DNA of 64,000 nucleotides from NCBI GenBank assembly GCA_934045905.1, contig OW203771.1, positions 18,961,701-19,025,700 of the forward strand. Direction: 5' to 3'. Positions 24,601 through 30,600 of this stretch are shown piece after piece. Origin of the DNA: Leuctra nigra (taxonomy: Eukaryota > Arthropoda > Insecta > Plecoptera > Leuctridae). The notes beneath the pieces were generated by a model. It had not been told where the DNA came from and made no database searches. It saw only the letters and a program-made list of their open reading frames with translations. Position numbers and translations under genes: made by a program. Position 1 is the first letter of the stretch. Every line of letters begins with the position of its first letter.

Positions 24601-27600
24601 TTGCTTTGCACGCTTCATGCGCGGATTCGCAACGATTTAGATTTCTTCCAATATCAACTTGATGTCTGTTCCACAAGAAAAGGGGGATAAAACCTACATA
24701 CATGGCTTAATTTCTTTGGTTAGGTATTTTTATTTTAACATAATTAAAAGTGCACATAAAAGTAAGAGAGAGAACTAAATAATTGATTGCTTTTAATAAA
24801 CTTTAAGAAGGTAAACATTGTTGTTATCTATAAATAGATCTGTTGGGTAGAATCTATAGCTTTTCATTTGTGGTACAAATAGCATTTCTTTCTAAATACT
24901 GTATTTGTTTTTGTGTTATCCCTTAACTGGCAGCGACAGGAATATGCAACAGCATATGGTATTGATATAATATCTTTAAGTGATTCCGTAGAAATGAAAA
25001 CTAACGAGCCCATGTTGTTTGCGCAGGCATCAACGCGATGGCGAGCGTGAACGAGCTGATCCAGAAGCTGACGGCTGTGGACCCCGACGCCGGAGACAAC
25101 GGCACGGTGACGTACATCCTCACCGCCGCCAACCTCTACAAGTACGGCGCGACGAGAGCCACCGGCGCCATCGTACCCTCCCCGTTCAACATCTCCAGCG
25201 ACGGCAAGCTGCTCACCGCCAACTACATGGCCGAGTACAACCAGGACAGGTTCGTCGTCGACGTCGTCGCGAGGGAGGTCGCCGAGCCGAACAGAGAGGC
25301 CATGACCAAAGTCCATGTGAGTTCATACAGTTATTATTATTATAACTAGTTATTATGCAACTTTCGAAATAAGAACACTGTGCATTAGAGCGTTTGTATT
25401 GTCTATTGACCTCGACAAATCTCTTTGTTTCATGCAGATTATCATTTTAAAGCCAGATTGACTAAAATCTCCAAGACATCAATATATGACATAATACGGT
25501 ATAATGACAAAATGGTATTCAAATTATAGCTCTATTTTAATTTCATTTTTTTTTTATCGATTTAAATTCTTTTAATAAACTATAATCATTCAGACATTTA
25601 TATAGCATTGATTTAGTACCTATCATTGAGAACAAGGTTACTTTGTATCTCCATAAGTTTAGTCAGAGTAAATGATAATCCTCAATAAATGCTAATGGAG
25701 CTGTTAAAAATCTACATGTGCACATGTGTTATCTGTTAATACTTTAAGATATAAACAATAACACTTCTTTCAACAGCATTCATTTTGATTTGGTGAGTAA
25801 CAACTGTGAATGTAGCCATGCTAAGACGGCTTCTCTCCCTCCAGATCTGGATCTACGAGCCCGACCAGCTGATCCGAGTGATCCTGTCTCGGCCGCCGTC
25901 GGAAGTGAACGCAGAACGCAACGAGATCGTGGCCGAGCTGTCCAACGTCACGTCGGGGCTGGTGGTGATCGACGACATCCGATACCACGTCGACGCCGAC
26001 GGCAGAATCAACCACGAGTGGTGCGTACTCTCTCGACAACTAACTGCATTCAGGCATTACTTCACAGTTGTCTCAAAGGTTTTCACCGCAGTGTGCCACT
26101 TGGTATTCTTAGCTCAACGAGATTGATAAAATGTTCTACATTGTGTAGCTGTTTTTCATATTGCTTCGTGAAGCTTTGCAGTTCCAGCCCAGAAACCATT
26201 ATTTATTTAACATTTTTATATGTGGATTAGAGTTATTAAGGAGGATGGGTTGGAGAGAGGAGGAAGTTGAGTGAGTTGGAGGCTGACACCAACACCTGAC
26301 ACCTGACACCAACACCAACTCAATTGGAGGATAGAACAAGGTGGAGGCAGTTTGTTGACAAGTGGAAGTGGAGGAAGAAGGGGAATAAGATGAAGTGGAG
26401 ACGTTAGGCGTGGCCAGCCGGTTCCAGTAGTCCTGCGCAGAGCTGGGTAAGTTACCAAAAAAATAGGAACGCGTTAAAGTTACGTTACTTTCCGAAAAAA
26501 AGGAACTAGTTAAAGTTAAAGTTCCTCGACTTATCAGAGGAACTGGAAGTTCCTTTTCAGTGAAAAGTTCCTGTAAAAGTTAGTTGATTATTTTATTTTC
26601 GGATGCATCCAATTTGTTAAAACACAAATTCTGTCTGTAAATTTTCTCTGTGGAAAACAAATTTTCTACGAATTTCCTCCAAGTAAGAATGGCTTGCATC
26701 TAATTCTACCCCCTTTCCCCATGCCACGGCAGGGTTGGTCTAGTGCAAGTGAGAAGGCGAACTGATGACGCACTTGTTTTGACTGTCACCAAGCATGAAC
26801 GGCGTGATTGGAATGCGGTTTTGTGCAGGTGGCCTAAAATTCCTTATCAGAAAAATCAGGTACAGATTTCAGGGCGGAAATGGTGTAGTTTTGAATGTTG
26901 AGGGAAGGTACATTCTGCTCTAAAAGTAACTGCAAAAGGAACTTTTATAAATGTGAAAGTTCCACAACAAAAAGGAACTTTGAACGTTATTAAGTTACTT
27001 CTATTTTAGCAGGAACGCGTTACTGTAAAAGTTACAAAAATGTAACGCGTTACCGGTAACGCGTTACTTTCGTTAAGTTACTACCCAGCTCTGGTCCTGC
27101 GGCCCTAGTGTTGGTGGGAAAACCCACCCCCTGACCCATTGTGATGGAGCCAGTGGATTGATTATTATTATGTATAACATTTTTTGTAATGAGCCTAGCA
27201 AGGAAATAATCTAGTCAATATTATTTATTAATCAAAAGTTTATAATTAAACCAGTAGTATACAATGTCTCTGATAATACCTACTGGTTTTTGAATGAATA
27301 ATTAATTAGTAATTACCTAATGAAATATGTGGAAAATTATAATGCTATATTTTATTATATTATATTATATTATGTATTTGACTATGCTAGTCTTTACCTT
27401 ATGTGAGTAGAATTTAAAATCCATTAATTATTGATCACAAAAGTGTCTGCAAAAACAGCGAAACCGACTGCATTTGTGCATTGACGTACACTGGGGGTGG
27501 GGACATGCGACTGGCCAGTCATCTGTCGTCGATGTCTAGTGACGAACGGAACCGCCCCGTTCTTACGTACAGACCAAGGTCAAATTCTTCACTCGTCCGG

Positions 27601-30600
27601 CTGAGATCGTCTTACATTTGGAAAGATTGCACGGAAAGCTGACGCAGCACAACAATAAGCTTAATTTAGGCCTATGTTATAAATATGAAGGCATGTTGTA
27701 GCACTGAACAAAATTAATAATAATGTCTTTATATTGCCAGAATCGTCGTTTGTAGTGCGGCCTCAGACATCGGCGGAAGCATTCAGTGCTGCAGCTATAG
27801 CAGTCACGAGTCCCATACTGAGCGGTAGTCAATGATTTGTGTCACTCCAGTCACTTTATTTATATCTTTATAACGCTCCACAACTTTCATCGCTACAGCA
27901 AGTAGCGACGAAAGTTGTTCACCTAAACTGACTGGAGAACTGCTGCTGTTACAGGTGTGACATGTACCTGCACGTGGTGGACAGAAAGACGCAGACGATC
28001 TCGCCGGTGCCGCAGGTGCTCAAGGTCATCGACGCCAAGTACGACTTCCTCAAGGACTACTACGCGGGATTCGCCATCGAGAACGTCATGGTGAGCGTCC
28101 ACCTCGTTCTCACACTCTCATCCGCACTCGCCTCACACCAATTTTCATACATTCACTTTTTAGTTGGAATTTATTCCTATATTTAAAAAAACATTAAAGT
28201 CAAATTTTGTCTGTCCTGTACCATGCGCTAACATTTGGCTTAAATAATGGCAATATACCAAATACAATTAACAATTATTAGAGCCAGTTTTAAATGGTGA
28301 TGCGCGAATTCGCGAATTGTTCTGATTGCACTATTTTCTTCTACTAAAATCCATTTCATTGTGTATAGATCCCAAATCTACCATTTGTACATCGCGAAAA
28401 AAAACGAAATCCAACCCTGATCGCGATATTCAACATTTTCCGCGAAATGACAACGAAATATAGGTTTTCTATTAAAATTACTGCTTTTATCCCCCTAACA
28501 GGTCACACAACAACAAACGAAACCAGTTTCTTTCCATGTGCTACTCACTCAACCCCCTCCCCCTCGCCAGACACTTTGCTACCCACCCTCAAAGTGAACC
28601 AGCCAGACCAGTCTAACCAGTTGATGATGCCTCCAGGCTGCTTTGTTTTGCGCCCCCATCTGTTCAAGGTCGACCGGTTTTCCCAACCCCCCTTCCACCC
28701 TCAACCAGTCGCAACTATTCATCAATAGTCTACTTACACAGAAGGATATTTTGGAACAATTACTGCACTGAAAATTGTTGGATTGGCAAAGAAAATATCT
28801 TTTCAAACTATACATTTTGATTTTGCGTCATGAAATTTTAAATATTATGTATCATCTACACAGAGAAAATGTGGGGTGGGGAAAAGACAGTACAGAGCAT
28901 TAAGGACGCCATTCTAGACAAGCCTATTTCAGTGCTAATAGTGCATGACCAACCCATTCCAATCCCTCCTCCAAAGTGGCATACATGTTTTTCATCAAAT
29001 TATGGTTTCTGGGGGCTATTTCAATGTGTTTTATAACCAATTTAATATCACCACAAATCGCGAAATCCCTCTTCCAGAAAAAACACAAAAAACGAAATTG
29101 ATGATTTTAAAAACGAATTTTAAGAAATAAAATCACCATTTAAAACTGGCTCTAACAATTATACATCTTGTCTTATTAATTGTAGTGATAATTTATTCAT
29201 ATTGAAATATTACATCAGTTGCAGTCGTTTGAAATTGACCAAAGTTTAGTATATTCTCAGTATTGTGTTAATTATCGGTCAAATAAATGACGAAACGAAC
29301 ATAGAAATGTTTGACAAACAATGTTTGAGCATGACAAAATAATGCGGAGTAATGCAGAGTGCTGGTGTCAGTCATTTTCCATTGACAGCTATTTTTAAAT
29401 GTTCAAGTATACATTAAATCGATCGTAAACTTCCTCTTAATCTCCCATATCTCTATTAGATCTATTCCATCTTCCTGTACTTCCTAGCATCCGATGTAAC
29501 GATGTCACCACATGAAATGTTCTCTGCCGACAGCCGGCATTCGTCGGAGTGAGAGAGGAGTCCTTCGATCCGGCGCTCGCCGCGCTCATCGCCCTGCTGA
29601 TCGTTCTCTTTGTCGGCGTCATCACGTTCATCGTTGTCTGCTGCTGCCTCAGGCATTGGTATGTCCACACTTCCATTGCACAGAACATTCGTCAAGATCC
29701 ATTGCTATACAATATGTAATGACGTGAAAATATATCGAGCCCCATTCAAACGAAAGTGTCCGCAACGCCCATTAATTTGCCCACAGATAAAGAGAGTTCT
29801 TAAAGCGTTTCACTTCTATGTTTGATGTTTCAGGGTGATGACAACTCCGTCGGATCTCAAGAAGAAGGAGGCGCTGATCAAGAAGGAGATTCTCGACGAC
29901 TTGAACACGACTGAGAATCCGCTCTGGATCGAACAGTGAGTCACGAATGTTGAACGAATCCCTACGCTCGGCCGTTGAGCTCTTAACACCCCAAATATAA
30001 CAACATTGCATTGGAGCCCTTCAGGAAAATATTATACCATCATAAAGAAAACTGAATAAACAATAATAATAATAATAATAATAATCTTTCTCCCAGTTCC
30101 AAAAGTTGGGTCGGGGGTGGCGAGGCCACCATTTACTAGGGCCCGGACTCCTAAGCTAGCTGGCCAGGTTTGGCTCTTCCTCTTTGTTCTTCTTCTCTAC
30201 CAGTTGTTTCCACTTCTTCCTGTCTTCCCACTTCCTTCTTCCACTTCTTCCCACTTCTCCAGTCTCTCTTGTACATCTTCTGCTACCAGCTCTCTCCACT
30301 TTTCCCTCGGTCTTCCCACTCTCCTTTTATCACTTTTCGCAACTTCAAACTCCCGATGCGGTATTCTCTCCCTCTGCATTCTCTTCACATATACCTAAAC
30401 AATATTTAATAAACAATATTCAAACAAAAATGAGACAATTCTTTACTACGGAGTACAACACTATTTCAATTTAGTACATACTTCAAGTTGTAACATTTCT
30501 TCTCAATGGAGAATATAATTCCAGTTTTACCGTAAAGAACTCAGGTACTGCGCCATATAGTAGTATGAATTGATAGTATTTAGGTGCACCAATGTAAAGC

